Shown here: positions 7,378-15,734 of the stretch, one piece after another | Layout of the letters: each line of letters begins with the position of its first letter | How positions within the stretch are numbered: position 1 is the first letter of the stretch | NCBI GenBank assembly: GCA_964503965.1 | Contig: CAZDCK010000040.1 | Location: 1 to 16,409, forward strand | Source: Eutrophocola sp964503965 | GTDB lineage: Bacteria; Pseudomonadota; Gammaproteobacteria; Pseudomonadales; Pseudohongiellaceae | Length of the DNA: 16,409 bases | Direction of reading: 5' to 3' | The notes under the pieces: generated by a model | What the model was told of the DNA's origin: nothing | What the model saw: the letters and a program-made list of their open reading frames with translations, nothing else | Database searches by the model: none | Made by a program: the position numbers and the translations under genes

Positions 7378-8809
7378 TACCGACCTGGATGGTCAACCCG
7401 ATGCTGACGCAGACCTTTCAGACAATACGGTAACGCCCAATTTTGGTAATGAAACACCGACCCTTATCGTATCCATTACGCCACAACTGGTTGCTCCCGC
7501 AACAGGAACCATTGGTGTTCTGGCTGGTACAACCAACTACAGTAGTTTTACCAATGGTGCTGAGGAGCATGCCAACATCACCTATGACGAAGTCGGTATC
7601 ATCGACCTGGTAGCTAACCTCTTTGGCGGAAACTATCTTGGTACTGGTGAAAACATACAGGGAGCTTTCAAAAATCTCGGACGTTTTACACCGCATCACT
7701 ATGAAATTACGGCATCATCGCTAATTAATCGCTTTGACCTGAATACATTCTGTATGCCGCCATCGGTGTTTACCTATATGGGTGAACCCATGCAGGTTAC
7801 TGTCGAGCTCAAGGCCAACAATGCCTTTGGTGATACCACAGAAAATTACATCAGTGGTTTTGTGAAACTCAATGATCCTGCCATGCTGGCTTTCTCTGCA
7901 GTAGACCAGGCCAGTTCAACATTGCTCTCCTCACGATTGGCCAGCAGTGATGAGGTCTTTAACTGGAATGATGCAAATTTTGGTGAGAGGGAAATTCTAA
8001 GCACCCTGGTATTGAACAAGTCCGGGCCTGACACACCCGATGGTCCCTATAATGAATTCACTGGTGGGTTGATACCTACTGATAGTGACGGGATTGAATT
8101 GTTGCCACTTGATTATGACCTGGATCTTGATGGTGGCGGGTCTGATACTGTAACTGTCCTGAATACGCAGATTCGTTATGGCCGCCTGGTGGTCAACAGT
8201 GTTGGTGGATCAGAAATCTCAACTTCCTCCATATCAGGGGCAGGCTATGATGTGCCTGTCACGCTGGTTGTTGAATACTACGACAGTGACACCATGAATT
8301 ACCTGGTCAATGGGCTGGATGACTGCTCCATTTTCAATAGTGAAAACCTCAGTGTAATCAGTGATTCCTATACAGAGGGGCTGGCTATAGACAGTATCGG
8401 TCCTGCCACACCAACGGCAGGTGTTAATGTCACTGTGCAAACAGCAACATTTTCGGTAACAACGCTGGAAGCAGGCAGTACTGATGCAACTTCTGCTAGT
8501 AGGAATACACCGTTCTATATTCCCTCGCCGTTTGAATCTGATGCGGCAGTCGTGGAGACAGGATCCGTGCTACTGGAGTTTGACCTGCAGACGGATGTGA
8601 ATATCGATCCGGGTGTATCAGATACCCTGGTTGACTATGGCTACCTGAGGTTTGACTGGCGGGATCAAAATGCCGGCTACTATGCAGATGAAGAGTCCGG
8701 TGTAGATGCAGCAGAAGATAATCCAAGGGGAATTGTTGATTTCGGAACGTTCCAGGGGCATAACCGGGTGATTAACTGGCAGGAAATTCTTCTTGAAACT
8801 GGTCCCTGA
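7325..8809 (+). pseudogene. 3' remnant of mshQ-like gene (DUF6701 C-terminal region)
   Basis: An open frame of 494 codons with no credible start: it opens at TTG within the junction, lacks a signal peptide and begins inside a domain. FTVGVQAVTYQAGDDTD and the following Asp-rich segment, the LSDNTVTPNF strand and the C-terminal GYLRFDWRDQN...NRVINWQEIL match the MshQ-type beta-rich surface proteins with a DUF6701 domain. These are normally well over 1000 residues and encoded by the last gene of MSHA loci. The natural C-terminus appears intact, but the N-terminal half (signal peptide and lectin-like parts) is missing. The absence of stops over 1.5 kb argues that the truncation is recent. An AAGGA lies 11 nt before the TTG, so some cytosolic product is possible, but I would not expect function. 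It is convergent with the minus-strand gene ending at 8849. Confidence 0.85.
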
Positions 8810-8848
8810 GTATAGAAAGCACCAGTAAAGTATACCGAAGCAGTGAAC

Positions 8849-9303
8849 TCACTCCATAAGTACCGGTGCTTCAATATAGAAATTCTGTAGCTGCCAGTTA
8901 TTATTCATTAGTACCAATTCGACAAAAACCGGAGAAGTTCCCGTAGAGAATTCACCATCCAGATAGAAGCGGGCGATCAGGTTCTCCTCTGAAGGCCCCC
9001 ATGTTGCATTTAAAAGTTCATCTCTTCCAGGTGCAAGGGATTCGAGTCTGCCAACACGGCGAAAATTGGCAAACATCAATTCAATACCATTACTACAAAT
9101 GAGGAGATCAGTTCCTCGGAACTGATCTGCCTGAAAAAATCACTATTCCATGAAGCGAGAATATTTTCGGAAGCTGTCAGGGCAAACTGGTGTCCATTGT
9201 TGAGCAGGTTTCTGTGTTGCAGAGTCTTGAAACCAAACCAGGCGGCAATAAGAAGCACCAGGCCACCTGTGGTAAGCAATGGGATGGTAGTTTTCGATTG
9301 CAT
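8849..9303 (-). pseudogene. Small membrane-anchored hypothetical protein, apparently frameshifted
   Basis: Two overlapping frames appear to be halves of one gene. The first (9303 to 9076, 75 codons) has a transmembrane helix at about residues 8-22 (LTTGGLVLLIAAWFG) and a helix ending in RQISSEEL. The second (9076 to 8849, 75 codons) starts within a TGATG overlap and gives a compact domain ending in WQLQNFYIEAPVL, the type of ending seen in small anchored NTF2-like/DUF4019-like proteins. Read upstream of its ATG, the second frame continues sensibly (about 9088-9106), so one base has probably been lost between about 9082 and 9115. No slippery heptamer is seen there. The alternative is two coupled short genes. 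It follows ntrC by 72 bp and probably shares its transcript. An in-frame ATG 16 codons earlier (9351) is a less likely start. I do not know its function. Confidence 0.6.
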
Positions 9304-9375
9304 AGCAGCTCTCTGCCTGGAAACAACGCCAGCATAAATACTGGTCTGCAAACAGTAAAGCGGGAAGAGGCGGTA

Positions 9376-10800
9376 TTATTCAGTAGTATCGACTACACCA
9401 TTCTCAATACCCAGTTCCTTGATCTTGCGGGTAAGCGTGTTTCGGCCCCAGCCAAGAAGTGTAGAGGCATCCCGTTTACGCCCTCCGCTATGCTTCAGGG
9501 CTACCTCGATCATGCACTTTTCAAAAATCGGAGTAGCCTGCTGCAGGATACCTGAGTGTCCCAGGCTGAGCTCCTGGTCAGCCCAGCCTCTCAGGTTGTC
9601 TGCCCAGCTGCCGGAGACGTTTTCCTGATCTTTGGGATTGAGAAATTCTTCCGGTAAATCGTTGGTGAAAATTTCACGACCGGAGGCCATGACAGTAATC
9701 CAGCTACAGAAATTTTCCAGCTGGCGCACGTTGCCGGGCCAGGGCAGGCCTGTCAGGTACTGGCTTGTTTCCTGCCGCAATTCCTTTTTCTCAACACCCA
9801 TCTGTTTCGCAGCCCGGGACAGGAAATGTTCCATCAGCGCAGGAATATCTTCACGGCGATCGGCCAGCTTGGGCAGGTTGATCGGGATTACATTGAGTCG
9901 GTGATAAAGATCTTCCCTGAACAGGTGATCCTTGACCCGCTCTTCAAGATTCTGGTGAGTGGCAGCAATCACACGGACGTCGGCCTTTATTGGAGTAAGG
10001 CCCCCTACACGATAAAACTCCCCGTCAGACAGAACGCGCAGCAGCCGGGTCTGGGTTTCCATCGGCATATCGCCGATTTCATCCAGAAACAGTGTTCCTC
10101 CGTCAGCCTGCTCAAAGCGCCCTACACGTAACTGGGTGGCACCGGTAAATGCGCCTTTTTCATGGCCGAAAAGCTCTGATTCGATCAAATCCTTGGGAAT
10201 TGCCGCCACATTCAGTGGTATGTAAGGTTTCTCAGCACGTGGACTGTGTTTGTGAAGGGCCTGGGCTACCAGTTCCTTGCCCGTGCCTGATTCGCCCTTG
10301 ATCAGGACAGTAATATTGGAATGGGAAAGTCGACCTATGGCACGAAACACTTCCTGCATGGCAGGGGCTTCACCGATGATTTCCTTGGCTTCAACAACGA
10401 GAAGCTCAGAGGGGGCCGATTTGTTTTCACTTGCATGCTTGACCGCGCGCTGGGTGACTTCTACGGCTTCATTGACGTCAAAGGGTTTGGGAAGATATTC
10501 AAAAGCCCCTTTTTTGTAGGATTTGACCGCGCTGCTCAGATCACTGTGGGCGGTCATGATAATGACAGGAATATTGGGATAGGCTTCCTGAACCTCTGCG
10601 AGGACTTCCAGCCCGTCTATACCGGGCATGCGAATATCGCTGATGATTGCATCTGGCTGGGAGGTCTGTAATTTTTCCAGCAGGCCATCACCGCTTTCAA
10701 AACATTCGCTGTTAAACCCGGCCTTGGTAAGTGATTTTTCCAGAACCCAGCGAATTGAGCGATCGTCATCAACGATCCAGATCATACTATTTGCAGTCAT
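9376..10800 (-). CDS. ntrC: Nitrogen regulation response regulator NtrC (NR(I))
   Basis: This is the sigma-54 enhancer-binding activator of nitrogen-starvation genes. The 474-residue product has a receiver domain (about 6-120) with phospho-acceptor D55 in DAIISDIRMPG and acidic residues at 11-13. Its AAA+ domain (about 142-370) has Walker A GESGTGKE (169-176), the sigma-54 contact loop GAFTGA (216-221), Walker B GGTLFLDE (234-241) and a GLPWPGNVRQLEN box. A Fis-type helix-turn-helix ends the protein (about 430-465, HSGGRKRDASTLLGWGRNT). Its start overlaps the glnL stop by one base (TAATG), so the two are coupled. The putative NtrC sites at 12100-12156 indicate that it activates its own operon. 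Confidence 0.98.
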   Translation of the reverse strand: MTANSMIWIVDDDRSIRWVLEKSLTKAGFNSECFESGDGLLEKLQTSQPDAIISDIRMPGIDGLEVLAEVQEAYPNIPVIIMTAHSDLSSAVKSYKKGAFEYLPKPFDVNEAVEVTQRAVKHASENKSAPSELLVVEAKEIIGEAPAMQEVFRAIGRLSHSNITVLIKGESGTGKELVAQALHKHSPRAEKPYIPLNVAAIPKDLIESELFGHEKGAFTGATQLRVGRFEQADGGTLFLDEIGDMPMETQTRLLRVLSDGEFYRVGGLTPIKADVRVIAATHQNLEERVKDHLFREDLYHRLNVIPINLPKLADRREDIPALMEHFLSRAAKQMGVEKKELRQETSQYLTGLPWPGNVRQLENFCSWITVMASGREIFTNDLPEEFLNPKDQENVSGSWADNLRGWADQELSLGHSGILQQATPIFEKCMIEVALKHSGGRKRDASTLLGWGRNTLTRKIKELGIENGVVDTTE

Positions 10801-11930
10801 TACTCTATGTCCTCTGCTTCCAGTGACAGCGGCAGGGTAAGGGAAAAACAGGTTCTCCCGGGTTTGCTGTCACATTCAATCAGGCCTTCGTGATTTTTCA
10901 GAATATTTTGCGACAGGGAGAGTCCGAGACCCGTCCCATTGGCTCTGCCACTTATGAGGGGGTAGAAAATATTTTCCATGATTTCCGTTTTGATCCCGGG
11001 TCCGTTATCAATAATGTCTATACGGGCTGCCAGTTTATGGAGTTTGGATCCAATAGTTACGTTGTAGACAGCTCGTGTGCGCAGGATAATTTTGGGGGCA
11101 TCAATCTTTTTATCAGATTCGGTCAGCGCCTGCATGGCATTGCGTACGATATTAAGTACTGCCTGTATCAGCTGTCCCAGGTCGCCCGTGAGCTCAGGAA
11201 TACTCGGGTCATAATCTTTTTCCAGTTCAATACTTCCCCGGGTTTCCGCAATGACAAGGTTGTAAACCCGCTCCAAAACTTCGTGAATGTTGACAGTCTG
11301 TAATGCCGGTTTTTTGTACTGACCTGTCAGGCGGTCAATGAGACCTACCAGACGGTCAGTTTCCTCAATGATCACATTGGTGTAATCAGTAAGTTCCTTG
11401 TCTTCCAGCTCGGCAGCCAGCAGTTGGGCTGCACCACGAATGCCCCCCAGTGGGTTCTTGATTTCATGGCCCAGGCCCCGAACCAGTCCCAGGGTTGTTT
11501 CATGATTGGAAATCAGCATTTCCTTGCGTGAAATATTGTAAGAACGGTCCAGTTCCTGAAGCTCGAGCATGATGTAGGTCTGGTTTTCAAAAATCAGTCG
11601 GCTGGCTGAATAATCGACTGTCATCTGGTTGGTATTGGCCCTGGCCAGCTTGGCCTTGCGGGCAATGAAGGTAATACCGTTTTCCACCACATTCTTGAGG
11701 GATTTGACCAGCTGGACGGAATTGAGCAGCAGATCGCCAATAAAAAGATGCTGGCTATGTTTGCTGCTGGTTTCAAGCAGGGCCTCAGCAGCCGGATTCA
11801 GGTACATAATGTGCAGGCTGTTATCCAGCACGACCACGGCTGTGGTGAGATTATCCAAAAGGCTTGTATTCAGGCTTTCAGCTTTCAATTCCAGTGTAAA
11901 TCCATTGGTAGTGGGCAGTTGGGCATTCAT
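10800..11930 (-). CDS. glnL: Nitrogen regulation sensor kinase/phosphatase NtrB (NR(II))
   Basis: This is a soluble histidine kinase that phosphorylates or dephosphorylates NtrC under control of PII. The 376-residue product has an N-terminal PAS domain (about 20-125), an H-box GLGHEIKNPLGGIRG with the phospho-acceptor H155, and a C-terminal ATPase domain with N-box NIVRNAMQAL (N264), DNGPGI (308-313) and GTGLGL (332-337). There is no transmembrane segment, as in the E. coli protein. The family normally sits downstream of glnA, in many relatives with a small DUF4124 gene between; both are missing here and glnL is the first gene behind a sigma-54 promoter. The ribosome site is weak (GAGAAG about 10 nt upstream of the ATG). 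Confidence 0.97.
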   Translation of the reverse strand: MNAQLPTTNGFTLELKAESLNTSLLDNLTTAVVVLDNSLHIMYLNPAAEALLETSSKHSQHLFIGDLLLNSVQLVKSLKNVVENGITFIARKAKLARANTNQMTVDYSASRLIFENQTYIMLELQELDRSYNISRKEMLISNHETTLGLVRGLGHEIKNPLGGIRGAAQLLAAELEDKELTDYTNVIIEETDRLVGLIDRLTGQYKKPALQTVNIHEVLERVYNLVIAETRGSIELEKDYDPSIPELTGDLGQLIQAVLNIVRNAMQALTESDKKIDAPKIILRTRAVYNVTIGSKLHKLAARIDIIDNGPGIKTEIMENIFYPLISGRANGTGLGLSLSQNILKNHEGLIECDSKPGRTCFSLTLPLSLEAEDIE

Positions 11931-12030
11931 GCAGCACGCTTCTCAATAGTCCTGTTATATTTTCCTGCCGAGAGTTATATGCATTCCTGGTCAGCAGCAA
12001 TGATGACAATTCCCTTTGATGAATAGCTGA

Positions 12031-12050
12031 TAGCAAATACTGAACCAACT
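12031..12050 (-). promoter_or_regulatory. Sigma-54 (-24/-12) promoter upstream of glnL-ntrC
   Basis: On the minus strand TTGGTTCAGTATTTGCT (12047-12032 and one base to either side) places GG at 12046-12045 and GC at 12034-12033 with exactly 10 bp between them, fitting the YTGGCACG-N4-TTGCW consensus at the invariant positions. The predicted transcript starts near 12021, giving a leader of about 90 nt before glnL. Its orientation and its distance from the two NtrC palindromes (centres about 86 and 128 bp upstream) match a glnA-type nitrogen-regulated promoter. Confidence 0.7.
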
Positions 12051-12099
12051 TATAGCCCTTTGAATTTTAAGGAAAATATTTATACTGCAACAATAATAC

Positions 12100-12114
12100 G
12101 CACTATAATAGTGC
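12100..12114. promoter_or_regulatory. NtrC binding site 1 (GCAC-N7-GTGC)
   Basis: GCACTATAATAGTGC is a near-perfect palindrome matching the known NtrC site layout (GCAC, seven bases, GTGC). A further GCAC at 12120-12123 follows it. Its centre lies about 86 bp upstream of the predicted sigma-54 start site. Confidence 0.7.
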
Positions 12115-12141
12115 ATTATGCACGTAATTGAACATTTTGTC

Positions 12142-12156
12142 GCACAGTAATGGTGC
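12142..12156. promoter_or_regulatory. NtrC binding site 2 (GCAC-N7-GTGC)
   Basis: GCACAGTAATGGTGC has the same GCAC-N7-GTGC layout, and its right half TGGTGC matches the best-known NtrC half-site. Its centre is 42 bp, about four helical turns, from site 1. Two in-phase sites are what cooperative NtrC binding at an enhancer requires. Confidence 0.75.
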
Positions 12157-12199
12157 GGCAGTCTGTGGGCCGGTTGGCGACTGGTCTCCTCCAATTCTA

Positions 12200-12205
12200 T
12201 ATAAT
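12200..12205 (+). promoter_or_regulatory. Putative -10 element of the thiI promoter
   Basis: TATAAT on the plus strand, a perfect -10 hexamer, would start transcription near 12212, about 32 nt before thiI. A -35 is poor: TTGGCG at 12174-12179 is 20 bp away. The NtrC palindromes lie about 55-110 bp upstream, so thiI and the nitrogen operon share this intergenic DNA. Confidence 0.4.
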
Positions 12206-12243
12206 GCCTGCCCCTGGCATTTATCCCGGCAAGTCTCACTAGC

Positions 12244-13704
12244 ATGAAATACCTGGTCAAATATTCACCGGAGATGACGATAAAGAGTCGTCCCGTTCGA
12301 AACCGTTTTGCTAAACAGCTCAGGAAAAACCTGGCTTTCCTGTTGCGCCGGATTAATGAAGACGTGATCGTAAACGGTAACTGGGATTACATTGGTATTG
12401 ATTTTCCCGAACTTGATGAGCAGTCACAGGCCGAGGCTGAGCAGGTTTTGTCATCCACGCAGGGAATCTGTTTTTACGAAAGGGTCAGGCAATACGGATT
12501 GAAAGACCTTGATGATGTGCTTGAAAAAACCCGGCAGACATTCCAGGACCGACTGAACGGAAAAACATTCGCCGTGCGTTGTAAAAGAACAGGGAGTCAT
12601 TCCTTCAGTTCCGTTGATGTTGAGAAATATGTTGGTGGTGGCCTTAATCGGCAAACCGGCGCCAAAGGAGTCAGCCTGGTGAATCCCCAGGTGCTCGTAA
12701 AACTGGAAATCATGGGTGACAAGTTTTTCGTGGTGGAGAGTACCTTTCCTGGTTTAAATGGTTTTCCACTGGGTACCCAGGACAGTGTGCTATCCCTCAT
12801 TTCCGGTGGATTTGATTCTTCCGTGTCCAGTTACCTGTCCATGCGCCGTGGCTTGCTTACCCATTTCTGTTTCTTCAACCTGGGTGGAAGGGAACATGAA
12901 ATCGCTGTGAAGGAAGTAGCGCTGTACCTGTGGATGAGATTTGGCTCGACCCACAGGGTGCGTTTCGTCACTGTTCCTTTTGAGGAGGTGGTTGGAGAAA
13001 TTCTTGAGAAAGTGGATAACTCCCAGATGGGTGTGGTTCTCAAACGAATGATGATGAGGGCGGCGGGCTCTGTGGCTGATAAATTAAAGATTCAGGCCCT
13101 GGTGACCGGGGAGAGTGTTGCCCAGGTCAGCAGCCAGACCCTGCCTAACCTGGCCGTGATAGACAAGGTCACAGATCATCTGGTGTTCCGGCCACTGGCC
13201 ATGATGGAAAAACAGGAAATTGTCGACACCGCCCGGGCGATAGGGACAGAAGCCTTTTCTGCTGTAATTCCTGAGTATTGCGGGGTGATTTCAGTGAAAC
13301 CTACCACGCGGGCTAGGATGCACAAGATAGAAAAACAGGAAGGACGGTTTGATTTTTCCATTCTCGATAGGGCGATAGCGAACGCTGAAACGGTTCTTAT
13401 AGATCAGGTTGATATTGCAGCAGAAAAAACCGCGCAGGAACTTGAAATAAAAAGCGAGCTTTCCGGTGAAGATGTTGTGATTGATATACGCCATCCCGAT
13501 GAAGAGGAAAGCCGCTCTTTGGTAAATGTGCCTGCAACTGTGGAAAGAATTCCGTTTTACAAACTTAATACCGTATTCCCTACATTGGATAAACAGAAGC
13601 AATACTGGCTATATTGTGAGAAGGGGATCATGAGTAAGTTGCATGCGTCATTTCTACACGATGAAGGGTTTGGAAATGTAGGCGTCTATCGGCCTGAGCG
13701 ATGA
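12244..13704 (+). CDS. thiI: tRNA 4-thiouridine synthetase / thiamine sulfurtransferase ThiI
   Basis: ThiI makes 4-thiouridine at tRNA position 8 and, in the classical pathway, passes sulfur to ThiS for thiazole synthesis. The 486-residue product (E. coli 482) contains an N-terminal ferredoxin-like region and THUMP domain (about 1-165), the PP-loop AMP-binding motif SGGFDS (187-192), the PEYC cysteine at 346, and a C-terminal rhodanese domain (about 405-486) with the persulfide Cys in YCEKGIMS at 458. Both cysteines of the E. coli mechanism are therefore present. There is no evident Shine-Dalgarno before the ATG. It is divergent from glnL; in Pseudomonas it lies next to glnA instead. Confidence 0.97.
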   Translation: MKYLVKYSPEMTIKSRPVRNRFAKQLRKNLAFLLRRINEDVIVNGNWDYIGIDFPELDEQSQAEAEQVLSSTQGICFYERVRQYGLKDLDDVLEKTRQTFQDRLNGKTFAVRCKRTGSHSFSSVDVEKYVGGGLNRQTGAKGVSLVNPQVLVKLEIMGDKFFVVESTFPGLNGFPLGTQDSVLSLISGGFDSSVSSYLSMRRGLLTHFCFFNLGGREHEIAVKEVALYLWMRFGSTHRVRFVTVPFEEVVGEILEKVDNSQMGVVLKRMMMRAAGSVADKLKIQALVTGESVAQVSSQTLPNLAVIDKVTDHLVFRPLAMMEKQEIVDTARAIGTEAFSAVIPEYCGVISVKPTTRARMHKIEKQEGRFDFSILDRAIANAETVLIDQVDIAAEKTAQELEIKSELSGEDVVIDIRHPDEEESRSLVNVPATVERIPFYKLNTVFPTLDKQKQYWLYCEKGIMSKLHASFLHDEGFGNVGVYRPER

Positions 13705-13860
13705 TCGATATCTTGAGAAGCGTCTTGTGCTCCAGGACAGGCATAAATTGGCCAGGATGATTTTCTTTTAAAATACCCCCGGTTTCTACTGTGAGACTAT
13801 AAATCTACCGATTTTCCCTGTTTTTTTAAAAACAAAAATTACCCTGATAACAAGAACCTG

Positions 13861-13866
13861 TATAAT
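13861..13866 (+). promoter_or_regulatory. Putative -10 element of the typA promoter
   Basis: A perfect TATAAT lies 32 bp before the GTG start of typA and would give a leader of about 26 nt. The upstream DNA (13817-13840) is T/A-rich and could act as an UP-like element, but no good -35 hexamer is present. The gap 13705-13898 holds nothing else that I can identify, and no clear terminator for thiI. Confidence 0.4.
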
Positions 13867-13898
13867 CCGCGCCTTCCATTCAGCCCGAAAATACTACT

Positions 13899-15725
13899 GT
13901 GATAGAAAAAATTAGAAATATCGCCATCATCGCCCACGTTGACCATGGTAAAACCACCCTCGTTGACAAGTTGCTGCAGCAGTCCGGTACCCTGGAAACC
14001 AGGGGTAAGGAAATCAAGCGTGTCATGGACTCCAATGACCAGGAAAAGGAGCGGGGTATTACCATTCTGGCCAAGAACACGGCTGTGAGCTGGCAGGATT
14101 ACCGAATCAATATTGTTGATACGCCAGGGCATGCTGACTTTGGTGGTGAAGTGGAACGTGTCCTGTCCATGGTGGATAGTGTATTGCTGCTGGTGGATGC
14201 GGTAGAAGGACCAATGCCCCAGACCCGCTTTGTGACCCAGAAAGCCTTTGCCCGGGGGCTGCATCCTATTGTCGTCATTAACAAGATTGACCGGGATGGT
14301 GCCCGCCCGGACTGGGTATTGAATGAGGTTTTTGACCTGTTTGACAGGCTGGGCGCCACTGAAGAGCAACTGGACTTTCCGGTCATCTATGCCTCGGCAC
14401 TGGAAGGTAAGGCCGGGGAAGAACCGGATGCGCTTGAGGACAACATGGAAAGTCTGTTCAGGCTGATTGTCGATAAGGTGCCGGCGCCGGATGTAAACAG
14501 TGATGGACCATTGCAGATGCAGATCAGTGCCCTGGATTACAACTCCTATGTTGGGGTTATCGGTGTCGGCAGGGTGACCAGGGGCAAGGTAAAAACCAAT
14601 ATGCCAGTCGTGGTCATTGACAGTCAGGGGAATAGCCGTCGGGCAAAGATCGGGCAGGTAAAAACCTATCTGGGGCTGGAACAGGTTGATGCGGATGAAG
14701 CGGCTGCTGGCGATATTATCTGTGTGAGTGGCCTTGATGAGCTCAATATCAGTGACACCCTGTGTGATCCGGATACCCCCGAGGCATTGCCTCCGCTAAG
14801 CGTGGATGAGCCAACAGTGACCATGACCTTCCAGGTCAATGACTCTCCCTTTGCGGGCCAGGATGGTAAGTACATCACCAGTCGTAACCTGAAGGAAAGA
14901 CTGGAAAGGGAGCTGATCCATAACGTGGCACTGCGCGTTGAGCCCGGTGAAAGCGCTGAAAAATTCAGGGTGTCTGGCCGTGGCGAACTGCATTTGTCGG
15001 TTTTGATTGAAACCATGCGGCGTGAAGGATATGAGCTGGCAGTTTCCCGTCCGGAAGTAGTGACCAAGGAAATTGACGGCCAGCTGCACGAGCCTTATGA
15101 GAATCTTGTGGTGGATGTGGAAGAAGAGCATCAGGGTTCGGTCATTGAAGAACTGGGTCTGCGAAAGGCAGAGATGCAGGATATGAGTTCAGATGGCAAG
15201 GGCAGGGTACGAATCAGCTTTATCATTCCGACACGGGGGCTGATTGGTTTTCGGACACAGTTTATGGGGCTTACTTCCGGCTCCGGCATCCTGACCCATG
15301 TATTTGATCATTTCGGACCGATTAAGAAAGGCGAGATCGCCGGTCGAAACAATGGGGTTCTGGTATCCATGGTGAAAGGCAAGACTCTTGGTTATGCGCT
15401 GTACAACCTCCAGGATCGTGGTCGCCTGTTTATTGAGCCAAACAGTGAAGTGTATGAGGGTATGATTGTTGGTCTGCACAGCCGGGAAAATGACCTGGTA
15501 GTGAATCCCACCAAGGCCAAACAATTAACTAACGTTCGTGCCTCCGGCAGTGATGAGAATATTATTCTGACCCCGCCCGTTCGCCACAGCCTGGAGCAGG
15601 CCATGGAATTTATTGAAGGTGATGAACTGGTTGAAATTACCCCGAACCATATCCGCCTGCGCAAGCAGTTTCTAACCGAGAATGAACGCAAGCGACGCAG
15701 TCGGGGTAGTGAACTCAGAGGCTAG
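13899..15725 (+). CDS. typA: Ribosome-associated translational GTPase TypA/BipA
   Basis: This is an EF-G-like GTPase that acts on 50S ribosome assembly and stress or low-temperature growth. The 608-residue product shows G1 AHVDHGKTT (12-20), switch II DTPGHADFGGEVERV and G4 NKIDRDGARPDW, followed by the beta-barrel domain, two EF-G-like alpha/beta domains and the BipA-specific C-terminal domain ending in RKRRSRGSE. The length is typical (E. coli 607). The start is GTG without a Shine-Dalgarno; homology begins at this codon (MIEKIRNIAIIAHVDHGK), so the choice is firm. The dtd ribosome site overlaps its stop region. Confidence 0.98.
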   Translation: MIEKIRNIAIIAHVDHGKTTLVDKLLQQSGTLETRGKEIKRVMDSNDQEKERGITILAKNTAVSWQDYRINIVDTPGHADFGGEVERVLSMVDSVLLLVDAVEGPMPQTRFVTQKAFARGLHPIVVINKIDRDGARPDWVLNEVFDLFDRLGATEEQLDFPVIYASALEGKAGEEPDALEDNMESLFRLIVDKVPAPDVNSDGPLQMQISALDYNSYVGVIGVGRVTRGKVKTNMPVVVIDSQGNSRRAKIGQVKTYLGLEQVDADEAAAGDIICVSGLDELNISDTLCDPDTPEALPPLSVDEPTVTMTFQVNDSPFAGQDGKYITSRNLKERLERELIHNVALRVEPGESAEKFRVSGRGELHLSVLIETMRREGYELAVSRPEVVTKEIDGQLHEPYENLVVDVEEEHQGSVIEELGLRKAEMQDMSSDGKGRVRISFIIPTRGLIGFRTQFMGLTSGSGILTHVFDHFGPIKKGEIAGRNNGVLVSMVKGKTLGYALYNLQDRGRLFIEPNSEVYEGMIVGLHSRENDLVVNPTKAKQLTNVRASGSDENIILTPPVRHSLEQAMEFIEGDELVEITPNHIRLRKQFLTENERKRRSRGSELRG

Positions 15726-15734
15726 GAGTCCGTA

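Noticed and set aside
7325..8809. Functional 494-residue protein starting at TTG
   Set aside because: It begins inside a known domain, at a junction, without signal peptide or proper start; it is better explained as the 3' part of a truncated mshQ-like gene.
8818..8873. AAGCACC/GGTGCTT inverted repeat as a terminator after the mshQ remnant
   Set aside because: The loop is over 35 nt, there is no T-run, and one arm lies inside the end of the neighbouring coding frame.
9082..9120. Programmed ribosomal frameshift in the small gene after ntrC
   Set aside because: No X-XXY-YYZ slippery heptamer or clear downstream structure is visible in the overlap.
12085..12102. TTGCA on the minus strand as an alternative -12 element
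   Set aside because: The -24 position reads CG instead of GG and would overlap NtrC site 1.
12216..12230. GG...GC pair upstream of thiI as a second sigma-54 promoter
   Set aside because: The spacing between GG and GC is 11 bp rather than the required 10, and the flanking bases fit poorly.
11991..12260. 89-codon minus-strand frame across the glnL-thiI gap
   Set aside because: Composition is unlike a protein (Cys/His/Tyr-rich, no domain), it covers the NtrC palindromes and sigma-54 element, and it overlaps the thiI start.
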